From: Syntrophomonadaceae bacterium
Lineage (GTDB): Bacteria; Bacillota; Syntrophomonadia; Syntrophomonadales; Syntrophomonadaceae
DNA: 5,537 nucleotides
Assembly (NCBI GenBank): GCA_012798055.1
Contig: JAAZOA010000215.1
Coordinates: 1-5,537 of the forward strand
Reading direction: 5' to 3'
Shown piece by piece: positions 5,525 to 5,537 of this stretch. Position 1 is the first letter of the stretch, and every line of letters begins with the position of its first letter. The position numbers and the translations under genes are program-made. The notes beneath the pieces were generated by a model. The model was not told the origin of the DNA. It saw nothing but the letters and a program-made list of their open reading frames with translations, and searched no databases.

Positions 5525-5537
5525 ATCACCATTCATG

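Noticed and set aside
5507..5536. uvsE starting at ATG 5536
   Set aside because: The strong AAGGAGGAGG site lies within that 10-residue extension, and the family begins at MSIGYACIALG.

Overview
The window reads as chromosomal DNA from an anaerobic, low-to-mid GC Firmicute of the class Clostridia. The reasons are the strong AGGAGG-type ribosome binding sites, a YmfI-like EF-P modification reductase next to a DUF3842 gene, a UBA-like/DUF4342 membrane protein, and a long clostridial-style UvsE. Assignment below class (for example near Syntrophomonadaceae or Peptococcaceae) would be a guess. There are eight genes, no RNA genes, no mobile elements and no CRISPR.

Layout. (1) Positions 1-1106, minus strand: a YmfI-like short-chain dehydrogenase/reductase followed by a DUF3842 gene that runs off the left edge. 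(2) Positions 1107-1347: a divergent promoter region of 241 bp, with a good -10 box for the reductase, a plausible plus-strand promoter and a 9-bp inverted repeat. (3) Positions 1348-1812, plus strand: a UBA-like plus DUF4342 membrane-anchored protein, closed by a GC-rich hairpin. (4) Positions 1901-2116, minus strand: a small protein with two membrane segments. (5) Positions 2117-2266: a short divergent intergenic region with two perfect short palindromes and an extended -10 box. (6) Positions 2267-3085, plus strand: speD, S-adenosylmethionine decarboxylase of the E. coli type. (7) Positions 3105-5506, minus strand: a likely three-gene operon, uvsE (UV damage endonuclease), a small membrane protein, then a TtcA-family tRNA thiolase.

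How the genes work together. Three processes are visible: polyamine synthesis (SpeD), translation-factor and tRNA modification (YmfI-like reductase on EF-P, TtcA on tRNA C32), and UV repair (UvsE). The most notable point is that UvsE carries about 115 extra C-terminal residues that look like DUF1722, the domain of E. coli YbgA, whose gene sits beside the photolyase gene phrB. The same operon ends in a tRNA-thiolation gene, which joins UV repair and thionucleoside chemistry in one transcription unit. No complete new defence or mobile system is visible here.
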